A DNA stretch of 64,000 bases from Bacteroidota bacterium. GTDB lineage: Bacteria; Bacteroidota; Bacteroidia; UKL13-3. Location of the stretch: the NCBI GenBank assembly GCA_013298895.1, contig JAAFJM010000004.1:124001-188000 (forward strand), read 5' to 3'. Below, one piece after another: positions 52,675-62,181 of the stretch; position 1 is the stretch's first letter, and each line of letters begins with the position of its first letter. The notes beneath the pieces are model-generated. The model saw nothing but the letters and a program-made list of their open reading frames with translations. It had not been told where the DNA came from and did not search any database. The position numbers and the translations under genes were made by a program.

Positions 52675-53820
52675 ATGAAAACAGCTCAATACAAATTTAC
52701 CCCAGAACAAGGTTGGAATTTTATTAATGGTGATGATTCAATTAACAATGCCAACTTGGTGTTGGTTTTTGGCTCCAGTTCCAATATTAAAAATGCTGAT
52801 AACTTAAATGAAATCAAAAATAAGTTTTCAAAAGCTATCTTTTTAGGAGGCTCTACCTCTGGCGAAATTAGTGATGTAAACGTATTTGACGATACCATTA
52901 TAGCTACCGCTATCTTTTTTGAAAAAACAGAATTACAATACAAAAGTATAGAAATTACAGACTCTTCAAATAGTTATGAAGCTGGAAGTAAATTAATTGA
53001 AATGCTTGATAAACAAAATTTAGCTCACGTATTTGTATTGTCTGATGGATTAAATGTTAATGGCTCTGAACTAGTAAAAGGATTAAGAGCTCATTTGCCC
53101 GAAGGTGTAAGTGTAACAGGCGGTTTAGCAGGTGATGGGCCTAATTTTAAAGAAACTTTTATAGTAACTGAAAATGCCAATAGTAAAAGTAAGACCATTG
53201 CTGCTTTGGGTTTTTATGGTTCCAATATTAGCATTGGTTACGGCTCGTTGGGTGGTTGGGATAGTTTTGGAATTGAACGTTTGGTTTCTAAATCAAAAAA
53301 CAACGTGCTTTTTGAATTGGATGGCAAACCAGCATTGGATTTATATAAATCTTTTCTTGGAGACGATTATGTAAAAGAGTTGCCAGCATCGGGCTTATTG
53401 TTTCCATTAAACTTACGTATTAAACAAGAAGATACACCAGTAGTAAGAACTATTTTAGCGGTGAATGAAGAAGAGCAATCGTTAACCTTTGCTGGCGATA
53501 TTCCTGAAGGTTCTTATGTAAGGTTAATGAAAGCTAATTTTGATAGACTAATTGATGGTGCAGTAGGTGCTGCTAATAGCACATTGCTAGGAAATAATAC
53601 TACTAACCCTGATTTGGCAATTCTTATCAGTTGCGTTGGGCGAAAACTAGTTTTAAAACAACTGGTTGAAGAAGAAGTAGAAGGTGTAAGAGAAGTTTTA
53701 GGCGACAATACCACACTTTGCGGATTTTACTCATATGGTGAAATATCTCCGTTTTCAAAAGATGCTAAGTGTGAGTTGCATAACCAAACAATGACTATTA
53801 CTACCTTTAAAGAGTTATAG
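52675..53820 (+). CDS. FIST domain sensor protein
   Basis: A 381-residue two-domain FIST protein. The FIST_N part (about 20-210) has LVLVFGSSSN, FLGGSTSGEIS and GVSVTGGLAGDGP; FIST_C (about 215-375) has ALDLYKSFLG, AILISCVGRKLV and LCGFYSYGEISPF. FIST domains sense small ligands; related NosP proteins bind haem and nitric oxide and control an adjacent kinase. The neighbouring gene is a giant PAS kinase, 65 bases downstream on the same strand, so the two probably form a sensor-kinase pair. Whether the ligand is nitric oxide, an amino acid or something else is unknown; I did not confirm haem ligands. Confidence 0.92.
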   Translation: MKTAQYKFTPEQGWNFINGDDSINNANLVLVFGSSSNIKNADNLNEIKNKFSKAIFLGGSTSGEISDVNVFDDTIIATAIFFEKTELQYKSIEITDSSNSYEAGSKLIEMLDKQNLAHVFVLSDGLNVNGSELVKGLRAHLPEGVSVTGGLAGDGPNFKETFIVTENANSKSKTIAALGFYGSNISIGYGSLGGWDSFGIERLVSKSKNNVLFELDGKPALDLYKSFLGDDYVKELPASGLLFPLNLRIKQEDTPVVRTILAVNEEEQSLTFAGDIPEGSYVRLMKANFDRLIDGAVGAANSTLLGNNTTNPDLAILISCVGRKLVLKQLVEEEVEGVREVLGDNTTLCGFYSYGEISPFSKDAKCELHNQTMTITTFKEL

Positions 53821-53885
53821 TTTTTATAAAATTTTTACCTAATTAATGCCTTAAAAATCATTTTCATGTTTTCAATTAGAGAATT

Positions 53886-56800
53886 ATGCATAGATTACTG
53901 AAACGACAAATTAAAAAAATGTTTGGCGATAACCCAGAATTCTCAAGAGAGTTATTGGAGTTTATTGAATTGGTTAATTCATCTTACAAATCATATCAAG
54001 ATGACTTTAACCAATTAGAAAGAACACTTGAGTTAAGTTCAAAGGAGTCGTTTAAGGAATTAGCCGATTTTAAATCAGCTGTAGATACTGCTGCCATTGT
54101 ATCTATAACCGATGCAAAAGGTCTTATAGTTTTTGCCAATCAAAATTTTAGCGATATTTCAGGTTATTCAATAGGTGAATTAGTAGGTCAAAATCATAAT
54201 ATTGTTAATTCAGGTTTTCACCCTAAAAGTTTTTTCGAAAATATATGGCAAACCATTAAAAGTGGAAATGTTTGGCAAGGACAAATAAGGAATAAAAAAA
54301 AGGATGGAACTTTTTATTGGACTAATGCTAACATTATTCCACTAGTTAATGATAACGGTGTTCCGCATCAATTCATTGCCATTAGATTTGATATAACTGA
54401 ACGTAAAACTGCTGAAGAAAAGTTAATTCAAAGTGAGAAAAATTTAGCCGAAGTTCTTACTGCTATTAACAGAACTACTGCAGTAATTGAGTTTGAGCCT
54501 GATGGAACAATTATAGAAGCAAATCAAATTTTCTTAAATTTAGTTGGTTTTACCAAAGAAGAAATTATTGGTAAGCAACATAAATTATTTGTGCATGATA
54601 GTGAGATAGAAAACAAGGATTATAATAAGTTTTGGGAAGAAATTGGTAGAGGGAAAATAGTTGGTGGAGAATATAAAAGAATAAAGAAAAATGGGGAAAT
54701 ATTTTGGATAATAGGAAGTTATAATCCTGTTCTTGACGAAAATGGTAATGTTAAACGAATTGTAAAATTTGTGGTTGATATTACTGATAGAAAATTGGCA
54801 GAAAACAAATTGGTTGAAAACGATAGGTTGTTAAAGGCCATCAATAAGGCCTCTTCTATGTTGCTTACCAATATTGATTTTAACGAGGCTATAATTAATG
54901 CTTTGGCGTGTATTGGTTCTGAAGTAAAAGTAGATAGGGTGTATATTTTTGAAAACCATTTATTGCCCGGAAATGTACATGCTTTGAGTCAGCGATATGA
55001 ATGGAGTAAAGATGGAATTGAGCCACAAATTGATAATCCCGATTTACAAAATCTTCCTTATATTAAAACTGGTTTTGGACGTTGGTATAATTCATTGGTT
55101 CAAGGCAAAGCTATAAAAGGATTGGTTAAAGATTTTCCTGAAGAAGAAAGAAGTTTATTAGAACCACAAAATATTATATCGCTAATAGTAGTTCCTATTT
55201 TTATAGCAGAACAATTTTGGGGTTTTATTGGATTTGATAATTGTACAATAGCTACCGATTGGACTAGTACTGATGAAAGTGTATTAAGAACTTTAGCTAA
55301 TAATATAGGTGGTGCTTTGGAGCGACACAAAGCCGAGCAAAAACTAAAAGAAAGTGAAGGTAAGTTTAGGCTACTTATTGAAAGTGCAACTGATATGTTC
55401 TATTACACTGATGCCTCAGGTAAATTTACTTATGTAAATGAAATAGCAACCAAAGTTACTGGCTTTCAAATAGAAGAGTTGCTTGATAAAAGATATATTC
55501 AATTAGTAAGGGCCGATTATAAAAAAACAGTTGAAGCATTTTATTTAAATCAAGCTTATAAAGTTAATAACGTAACTTATTTAGAGTTTCCAATTGTTAC
55601 CAAAAAAGGCGAAGAGATATGGGTAGGACAAAATGTACAATTAATTTATAATGATGGAAAATTTTCGGGTGTACAAGCCATAGCTCGTGATATTACAGCT
55701 TTAAAGGTTGCTCAAAACGAATTAATTAGTTCGAAGAATTTCTTAAATAATATTTTAAATGCAATTCCAAACCCCGTTTTTGTTAAAGATAAAAAACACC
55801 AATGGGTACTAGTAAATGATGCTTATGCTAATTTAATAAATTTAAGAAAAGAACAAATAATTGGCAGAACAGATAGAGAGTTTTTGTCTGTCGAAGAAGC
55901 AGAATATTTCTTAAATAAGGATGAGAAATTATTTGAAACCAAATCAGAAGATTCTTACGAAACTTCATTTAAAACGGTAGATGAAGAACGTATCTTGTTC
56001 ATTAAAAAATCATTGTTTTCGGCCGATGATAAAAAGGAGTTTTTAGTAGGCGTTATAACCGATATTAGTGAAATTAGACAACAACAAAACGAAATCTATT
56101 TGTTGAATAAAATTACCGAGCAAATTAGTGATGCCATTTCGGTAGCTGATTACGAAGGTAAAATGATTTATGTTAATGAAAGTAGGGCCAAGGTTTTAGG
56201 CAAAACTCGCGAAGAAATGATTGGTTCAACTGTAATGCAAATGGAAAAATTATTTCCAACAGTAAATGATTGGCAAGTTCATTTTAACGAAGTAAAAGAA
56301 AAAGGTGAAATTCTAATTGAAGGGATTAATATTAGAAAAGATGGAAGTGAATACCCTGTAGAGGCGAGTGTTAAATTTATAAATGTTGATGGTAATGAAT
56401 TAATAGTAGCGGCTGTAAGGGATATTACTGAAAGAAAATTACAACAAAAAGAAATTTTAGATAAAAGTCAAATATTAAATGCCATTCTAACTGAAATGCC
56501 TTCAGTATTATTCCGTTTAAATAAAGATGGAATATTTACTCAATTGCAAGGAGCTGGTATTAAGCGATTAAATATGATTGATGGGCAACTTTTAGGTCAA
56601 AATGTATTTGATGTATTTAACGAAGTAGATTATCCTATAGTTAATAAACAATTTAAACATGCCTTGTCTTCATTAGCGCCCAATTATACCATTATGGAGG
56701 GAAATGATAAAAATGGCCATTGGTTTTTTGATAATTTTACATTTAAAGATATTACCCAAGAGGATGGTTTGGTTGGGTTTGCACTAGATATTACTGACAG

Positions 56801-59048
56801 AAAATTAATTGAGGCAAAACTTCAAGAAAGCGAAACTAGATTTAGGTCATTGGCTCAAAACTCAAGCGATATTATCACTATTTTAAAACCTGATGGTGTT
56901 ACGGTTTATGAAAGTCCATCGTTTTTTAGAATATTCGGATATGAAGAAAATGAAGTAATTGGGCATAACATATTTGAATTTGTGCATCCTGATGATTTTG
57001 GAATAGTTCAAAAAGAGTTTCAACTTGGTTTGGAGAAAGGTGGAGTTTCAGATGCTATTGAGTTTAGATTTAAACATAAAAATGGCCATTGGGTTTATAT
57101 TGAAGCTATAGGAAATAACTTGCTTGATGTACAAGGAATAAATGGAATAGTAATTAATTCGCGCGATATTACTGAGCGAAAAAAGGCACAAGAAGAAGTG
57201 CAAAAACTAAAAGAGTTTTACGAAAAAATATTGAATGAAATTCCTGCCGATTTGGTGGTATTTGATAAAGACCATAATTATTTATTTATAAATCCATTAA
57301 GTATTAAAAACCCTGAACTGAGGCAATGGATGATAGGCAAAGATGATTATCAATATTGCGAGTACAGAAATAGGCCAATTGAAATAGCTGATAAACGTAG
57401 GTTGTTATTTAACGAGGTTGTAGATAGTAAAAAACAATTTGAGTTTGAAGAATCTATTTTGCAAGAAAATGGCAAACGTAATTGGATGTTAAGGCGTATG
57501 TTTCCAGTATTAAATGCGATAGGCGATGTAATTAACGTAATTGGTTTTGGCTTGGACATTACCGATAGAAAACTTTCAGAGCTAAAATTACAAGAAAGTG
57601 AAGAGCGTTTATCCCTTGCAATTAATTCGGCTAATTTAGGTATTTGGGATTGGAATGTTGTAGAAAATGATTTGCTTTGGGATGCATCTATGTATAAGGT
57701 TTTTGATGTAGATCCTGAAGATTTTAATGGTCATTATGATGCATTTGAAAAAACCTTACATCCAGAAGATAAAGAAAAAGTAAACGAACGTGTGGCTAAA
57801 GCGCTTGTTGGTCCGGATGATTACATTGATAATTTTAGAATATTAGATAAAAATGGAAATGTAAAGTACATCACTGCTTTTTCAAAAACGTTTAGAAATG
57901 AAGACGGAACTGCTAGGCGTATGATTGGCGTTAACTTTGATGTTACTGAAACCAAACTTGCCGAATTTAAAATCTTAAAAGCTCAACGTGAACTTGAAGA
58001 AGCTCAGCATATAGCTAAAGTAGGAGGTTGGGAAATTGATCGAGAAAAGCGCAGTATTACATGGACCAGCGAAATGTATAATATACATGAACTTCCTTTA
58101 GATTATGTACCAACTATTGCCACTTCATACGATTTTTATACAGATGATACAAGAGCTTTAGTAGTGGAGAAATTTAAAGCAGCAATCGATAGTTTAGAAG
58201 AATTTGAGTTAGAAGCAAAAATAAAAACTGCAAAAGGCAATATTGTAGAAATTAGGACAAAAGGTGTACCTGTTATTGAGAACGAAAAAGTAAAAGGTAT
58301 AAGAGGTATTTTTCAAGATATTACCAAAGAAAAAGAAGCAGAGCGCCAGCTTAAGGAATATGCTATAGAACTTGAACAAAAAAACCGAGAATTAGATCAA
58401 TTTGCATACATTGTTTCGCATGATTTAAAAGCTCCATTAAGAGGAATAAATAATCTTTCGCTTTGGATTGAAGAAGATTTAGGCGATCAAATAGAAGGTG
58501 AAATAAAAGCAAGTTTTGATATGATGCGCGGAAGGGTGAAGCGCATGGAACTTTTAATTAATGGTATTTTGGAGTACTCACGTGCAGGACGTATTAAACA
58601 AGAGTCGGCCACTTTTGAGTTAAAACCTATGTTAGATGAGTTGGTTGAATCCTTAAGTCCTGCTGAAAATATAAAAATTATTATACCTGATAATCTACCA
58701 AAAGTTACTGCTGAGCGCATTTCGTTTGAACAAATTTTTACCAATTATATTAGTAACGGAATAAAATACAATAACAATCCCAATCCAGTTATTGAGGTAA
58801 GTTATACCATCAATAAAGGAATGTACGAGTTTTGTGTAGCCGATAATGGAGAAGGAATTGAAAAACAATTCCATGAAAAAGTTTTTGTTATTTTCCAAAC
58901 CCTTCAATCGCGCGATACCTATGAAAGTACAGGAGTTGGTTTAGCTATTGTTAAAAAGATCGTGGAAGACAAAGGCGGTAAAGTTTGGATTGATTCTGAA
59001 AAAGGACAAGGTGCAAAGTTCTATTTCTCATGGCCTGTTGAGTTTTAA
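53886..59048 (+). CDS. Very large multi-PAS/GAF sensor histidine kinase
   Basis: A 1720-residue soluble kinase, among the longer of its type. After a ~60-residue helical cap with LERTLELSSKE, common beside FIST genes, come PAS1 (~65-170) and PAS2 (~185-310), a GAF domain (~325-485, VKVDRVYIFEN ... FWGFIGFDN), then eight more PAS domains to ~1490. HisKA follows with His1512 in YIVSHDLKAPLRGINN, then the HATPase domain (YISNGIKYNNN, DNGEGIEKQF, STGVGLAIVKKIVEDK). There is no receiver or membrane segment. The HisKA/HATPase type resembles phytochrome-like kinases. The FIST protein upstream is the likely input partner; no response regulator gene is adjacent. Confidence 0.94.
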   Translation: MHRLLKRQIKKMFGDNPEFSRELLEFIELVNSSYKSYQDDFNQLERTLELSSKESFKELADFKSAVDTAAIVSITDAKGLIVFANQNFSDISGYSIGELVGQNHNIVNSGFHPKSFFENIWQTIKSGNVWQGQIRNKKKDGTFYWTNANIIPLVNDNGVPHQFIAIRFDITERKTAEEKLIQSEKNLAEVLTAINRTTAVIEFEPDGTIIEANQIFLNLVGFTKEEIIGKQHKLFVHDSEIENKDYNKFWEEIGRGKIVGGEYKRIKKNGEIFWIIGSYNPVLDENGNVKRIVKFVVDITDRKLAENKLVENDRLLKAINKASSMLLTNIDFNEAIINALACIGSEVKVDRVYIFENHLLPGNVHALSQRYEWSKDGIEPQIDNPDLQNLPYIKTGFGRWYNSLVQGKAIKGLVKDFPEEERSLLEPQNIISLIVVPIFIAEQFWGFIGFDNCTIATDWTSTDESVLRTLANNIGGALERHKAEQKLKESEGKFRLLIESATDMFYYTDASGKFTYVNEIATKVTGFQIEELLDKRYIQLVRADYKKTVEAFYLNQAYKVNNVTYLEFPIVTKKGEEIWVGQNVQLIYNDGKFSGVQAIARDITALKVAQNELISSKNFLNNILNAIPNPVFVKDKKHQWVLVNDAYANLINLRKEQIIGRTDREFLSVEEAEYFLNKDEKLFETKSEDSYETSFKTVDEERILFIKKSLFSADDKKEFLVGVITDISEIRQQQNEIYLLNKITEQISDAISVADYEGKMIYVNESRAKVLGKTREEMIGSTVMQMEKLFPTVNDWQVHFNEVKEKGEILIEGINIRKDGSEYPVEASVKFINVDGNELIVAAVRDITERKLQQKEILDKSQILNAILTEMPSVLFRLNKDGIFTQLQGAGIKRLNMIDGQLLGQNVFDVFNEVDYPIVNKQFKHALSSLAPNYTIMEGNDKNGHWFFDNFTFKDITQEDGLVGFALDITDRKLIEAKLQESETRFRSLAQNSSDIITILKPDGVTVYESPSFFRIFGYEENEVIGHNIFEFVHPDDFGIVQKEFQLGLEKGGVSDAIEFRFKHKNGHWVYIEAIGNNLLDVQGINGIVINSRDITERKKAQEEVQKLKEFYEKILNEIPADLVVFDKDHNYLFINPLSIKNPELRQWMIGKDDYQYCEYRNRPIEIADKRRLLFNEVVDSKKQFEFEESILQENGKRNWMLRRMFPVLNAIGDVINVIGFGLDITDRKLSELKLQESEERLSLAINSANLGIWDWNVVENDLLWDASMYKVFDVDPEDFNGHYDAFEKTLHPEDKEKVNERVAKALVGPDDYIDNFRILDKNGNVKYITAFSKTFRNEDGTARRMIGVNFDVTETKLAEFKILKAQRELEEAQHIAKVGGWEIDREKRSITWTSEMYNIHELPLDYVPTIATSYDFYTDDTRALVVEKFKAAIDSLEEFELEAKIKTAKGNIVEIRTKGVPVIENEKVKGIRGIFQDITKEKEAERQLKEYAIELEQKNRELDQFAYIVSHDLKAPLRGINNLSLWIEEDLGDQIEGEIKASFDMMRGRVKRMELLINGILEYSRAGRIKQESATFELKPMLDELVESLSPAENIKIIIPDNLPKVTAERISFEQIFTNYISNGIKYNNNPNPVIEVSYTINKGMYEFCVADNGEGIEKQFHEKVFVIFQTLQSRDTYESTGVGLAIVKKIVEDKGGKVWIDSEKGQGAKFYFSWPVEF

Positions 59049-59148
59049 ATTGATTTAACTTAAAAGCTGTTAATGTATTTGTTAATTTTTAGCATGTTTG
59101 GTAACCGTGTAAAATAATTACTTAAATTACGCCCTATAAATAGTAAAA

Positions 59149-60246
59149 ATGAAGAAGAAAACAATCCTTTCAACACTAACATTAGCCATATTTTTTATTG
59201 GCTATAATCAGTTAACATCAAATCCTACAGGTGCGCCTGCTGGTTATAGTGGCTCTCCAGCCGATGGTCAAACATGTGCCAATTGCCATGGTGGAAGTGC
59301 GGTACCGGCAACCAATGTATTAACTAGTAATGTACCGGCAGCAGGTTATGTACCTGGAACTAATTATACCATTACAGTTTCTGTGTCTGGCAGTACCGCT
59401 CGAAAAGGATTTCAAGTATCTCCCCAAAATAGTTCAGGCGTGCTAATGGGAACATTTACTGCAGGTACAGGAAATAGAGTGGTAAGTTCTAAATATGTAA
59501 CTCACACTTCGGCTAAAACAAGTAATCCTGGAACTTGGACCTTTACTTGGACCGCACCTGCTGCGGGTAGTGGTTCTGTTAATTTTTATGGAGCTTTTGT
59601 AAATGGATATTCAAATATTACTAAACAAGTGTTAACTGTAAATGAGCAAGCTTCTACTATTACAACACCAACTGTATCAACTACTACTGTAACTTCAGTT
59701 AGTAATACTTCAGTTAATTTAAGTGCGAATATTAATGCAAATGGAAAAACTTATAATGCATTATTTCTTTATAAGGATTCTGCTGCAGTTAACTGGACCC
59801 CTGTGCTAGCTAATCCAAACACTATATCTGGTTCAACTAATACAAATGTTTCTCAAACCATAGCTAACTTAAATCCTGGTACTACATACCTATTTAAGGC
59901 ATGTGCATGGAATACTGGCGATTCAACTTTTGGTATAGTAAAAACCTTTAAAACTACCAACAATCCAACCTCGGTTAATGCGGTAAAAGCCTTAACAATC
60001 AATTCAGTTTATCCAAATCCAGCAATTGATAAAATAGCTATTGATTTGAATTTGCTAGAGAAATCTAAAGTGCAAGTAACTGCCGTTAGTCTTGATGCAA
60101 AAGAAAATATTCAATTGCTAAATACTGAATTGAATAAAGGTGCTCAAAACATATTGGTTAATACAAGTAATCTAAATTCAGGCGTTTATTTTATCCTAGT
60201 AAAGGCAAATAATACACTTATTACTAAGAAAATTATTATTCAATAG
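59149..60246 (+). CDS. Second secreted CxxCH-motif protein with T9SS sorting domain
   Basis: A 365-residue paralogue of the gene at 740-1840. After a signal sequence it has CANCH (Cys43, Cys46, His47) near the N-terminus of the mature protein and a choice-of-anchor V type beta domain ending TWTFTWTAPAAGSG. A single Fn3-like module follows (about 180-270, ANINANGKTYNALFLY, then LNPGTTYLFKACAWN), and the last ~85 residues are a T9SS type A sorting domain with VYPNPAID and final KKIIIQ. It is predicted to be exported by type IX secretion and attached to the surface or released. It follows the giant kinase by 100 bases; co-expression is possible but not evident. Confidence 0.82.
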   Translation: MKKKTILSTLTLAIFFIGYNQLTSNPTGAPAGYSGSPADGQTCANCHGGSAVPATNVLTSNVPAAGYVPGTNYTITVSVSGSTARKGFQVSPQNSSGVLMGTFTAGTGNRVVSSKYVTHTSAKTSNPGTWTFTWTAPAAGSGSVNFYGAFVNGYSNITKQVLTVNEQASTITTPTVSTTTVTSVSNTSVNLSANINANGKTYNALFLYKDSAAVNWTPVLANPNTISGSTNTNVSQTIANLNPGTTYLFKACAWNTGDSTFGIVKTFKTTNNPTSVNAVKALTINSVYPNPAIDKIAIDLNLLEKSKVQVTAVSLDAKENIQLLNTELNKGAQNILVNTSNLNSGVYFILVKANNTLITKKIIIQ

Positions 60247-60332
60247 TTGTAGTTCATGTAGTTTTATGAACTTACGCTACAGTGTATACTAAACAAAATA
60301 GAAAGTGGATTTGTAAAAATTAGTTAAGTATT

Positions 60333-62114
60333 TTACTCAATTGTAGAATCCTTTATTTTTGACCTATAACTAGAAAAAATACTCGATTTAGAAACAAAGC
60401 CAATATAAATGCCATTATCAGCTACAGGTAAATTCCATGCCCCTGTTTCGTCAAAAATTTTCATCACACTTTCCATACTTTGGTTAGCCGAAATAACAGC
60501 TGGTGCAGGGTTCATTAAATCGCGAACTGATATTTTTTCGTAAAGCTCTGTTTTAAAAATTATTTCTCTGATATTATCTAAAATAATAATTCCTAATAAC
60601 TTGTTATTGCTATCTAAAACTGGGAAAATATTACGTTTTGATTGTGCTATTACATTTACCAAACCACCCAGATTAAGCGAAGCTGAAACAGACTGAAAAT
60701 TGATTTCAATTAAATTAGATGTGGAGATGGTAGCCAATATGTTTTGGTCCTTATCGTTGGTAAAAACTTTTCCGCTTAAAGCCAGTTTTTTTACATCCAT
60801 AGAGTATGGTTCAAAATATTTTGAAATGGCAAAACTTATGGAAGATACAATCATTAAGGGAATCATTAAAGTGTAGCCTCCGGTAATTTCAGCAATTAAA
60901 AATATGGCAGTTAAAGGTGCATGATACAATCCACTTAAAATACCCGCCATGCCTACAATGGTAAAATTACTTTCAGGCAAATTGGTAAAACCTAACATGT
61001 TTAAAAGCCTTGAAAAGAAAAAACCTAAATAGGCGCCTACAAATAAAGAAGGTGCAAAATTACCTCCATTACCTCCACTTCCTAAAGTTAATCCTGTAGC
61101 TATTGATTTAATAAAAATAAGTAATCCAACAAAAACCAAAACAACCACTTCATTGCCTCTAAATTTTTCGAAAAAACTGTTTATTAAAATATCTTCAGGT
61201 TGTTGCAAGGCAAGATGTTTAATGCTTTGATAACCCTCGCCAAATAAGGATGGAAATGCAAAAATTAATCCTGCTAATAAGAGCCCTCCTATTATTACAT
61301 TTGGATACGTTTTTTGCTTACGCTTGCTAAATAACCCTTCAATTTTTGAAAAAGTACGTGAATGGTAAACAGATATTAATCCAGCAAAAACACCTAGTAA
61401 AATATATTGCGGAACATTGTTATAATTAAATGGCATTTGTAAGCTAAAGCTCAATAAAATATCATCTTGTAATACAATTTTAGAGATGAGTGCACCTGTG
61501 GCAGCCGAAATAATTAAAGGTGTAAAAGCTGAAATACTTATATCCACCAAAAGTACTTCTAAAGCAAATAAAACTCCCGCAATTGGAGCATTAAAAGTAG
61601 CACCAATACCAGCTGCAATTCCGCAAGCCAATAAAAGTGTTCGTTCTCTAAAACTTAAATTATAGGTTTTGGCATAATTACTTCCAAATGCAGCACCAGT
61701 AAGTACTATAGGCGCCTCTAAACCAGCAGAACCTCCTAACCCAACTGTTAACGAACTTGTAGCAATTTGTGCATACATTTGTTCCTGTGGCATCAAACTT
61801 GATTTTTTAGCTATGGCATAATGAATATGTGAAAGTCCTTTTTCTAGCTTACCCTTTAACAAATTTTTTACCACTAAAACTGTTAATAAAATACCTATTA
61901 ATGGAAAAAGTAAAAACAAATACTTGTAGTTTCCTAACCCTTTGTAGGTAGAAGCAAGATAAATAGCATGTACTGCTGTTTTTAGAACAATGGCAGCTAA
62001 ACCTACTGACAAGCCAACCAATACGCTGGAAAGTAAAATAAACTGCTTATTAGTAAGCCTAAATTGAATCCACTCTATAAAAGAATGCATTTTATTTATA
62101 AGCTTAAATTCCAT
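60333..62114 (-). CDS. ClC-family chloride channel or transporter with CBS domains
   Basis: A 593-residue membrane protein with about 10-12 helices over residues 25-435 and two CBS domains at the C-terminus (about 455-590). The first selectivity motif GSAGLEAP keeps the gating glutamate (Glu133) and the second reads GSGGNGGNFAPSLFVGA, as in Cl-/H+ exchangers or channels. CBS domains usually sense adenine nucleotides and adjust gating. The start is ATG at 62114 (an ATG at 62090 is possible). It follows the receptor gene on the same strand by 67 bases. Likely role: chloride or pH homeostasis. Confidence 0.92.
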   Translation of the reverse strand: MEFKLINKMHSFIEWIQFRLTNKQFILLSSVLVGLSVGLAAIVLKTAVHAIYLASTYKGLGNYKYLFLLFPLIGILLTVLVVKNLLKGKLEKGLSHIHYAIAKKSSLMPQEQMYAQIATSSLTVGLGGSAGLEAPIVLTGAAFGSNYAKTYNLSFRERTLLLACGIAAGIGATFNAPIAGVLFALEVLLVDISISAFTPLIISAATGALISKIVLQDDILLSFSLQMPFNYNNVPQYILLGVFAGLISVYHSRTFSKIEGLFSKRKQKTYPNVIIGGLLLAGLIFAFPSLFGEGYQSIKHLALQQPEDILINSFFEKFRGNEVVVLVFVGLLIFIKSIATGLTLGSGGNGGNFAPSLFVGAYLGFFFSRLLNMLGFTNLPESNFTIVGMAGILSGLYHAPLTAIFLIAEITGGYTLMIPLMIVSSISFAISKYFEPYSMDVKKLALSGKVFTNDKDQNILATISTSNLIEINFQSVSASLNLGGLVNVIAQSKRNIFPVLDSNNKLLGIIILDNIREIIFKTELYEKISVRDLMNPAPAVISANQSMESVMKIFDETGAWNLPVADNGIYIGFVSKSSIFSSYRSKIKDSTIE

Positions 62115-62181
62115 ATTATTTTGTTTTTAAAATTATGATAGGCTATTTATATTTCTTAGAGTCTATAAACACCCATTTCGT

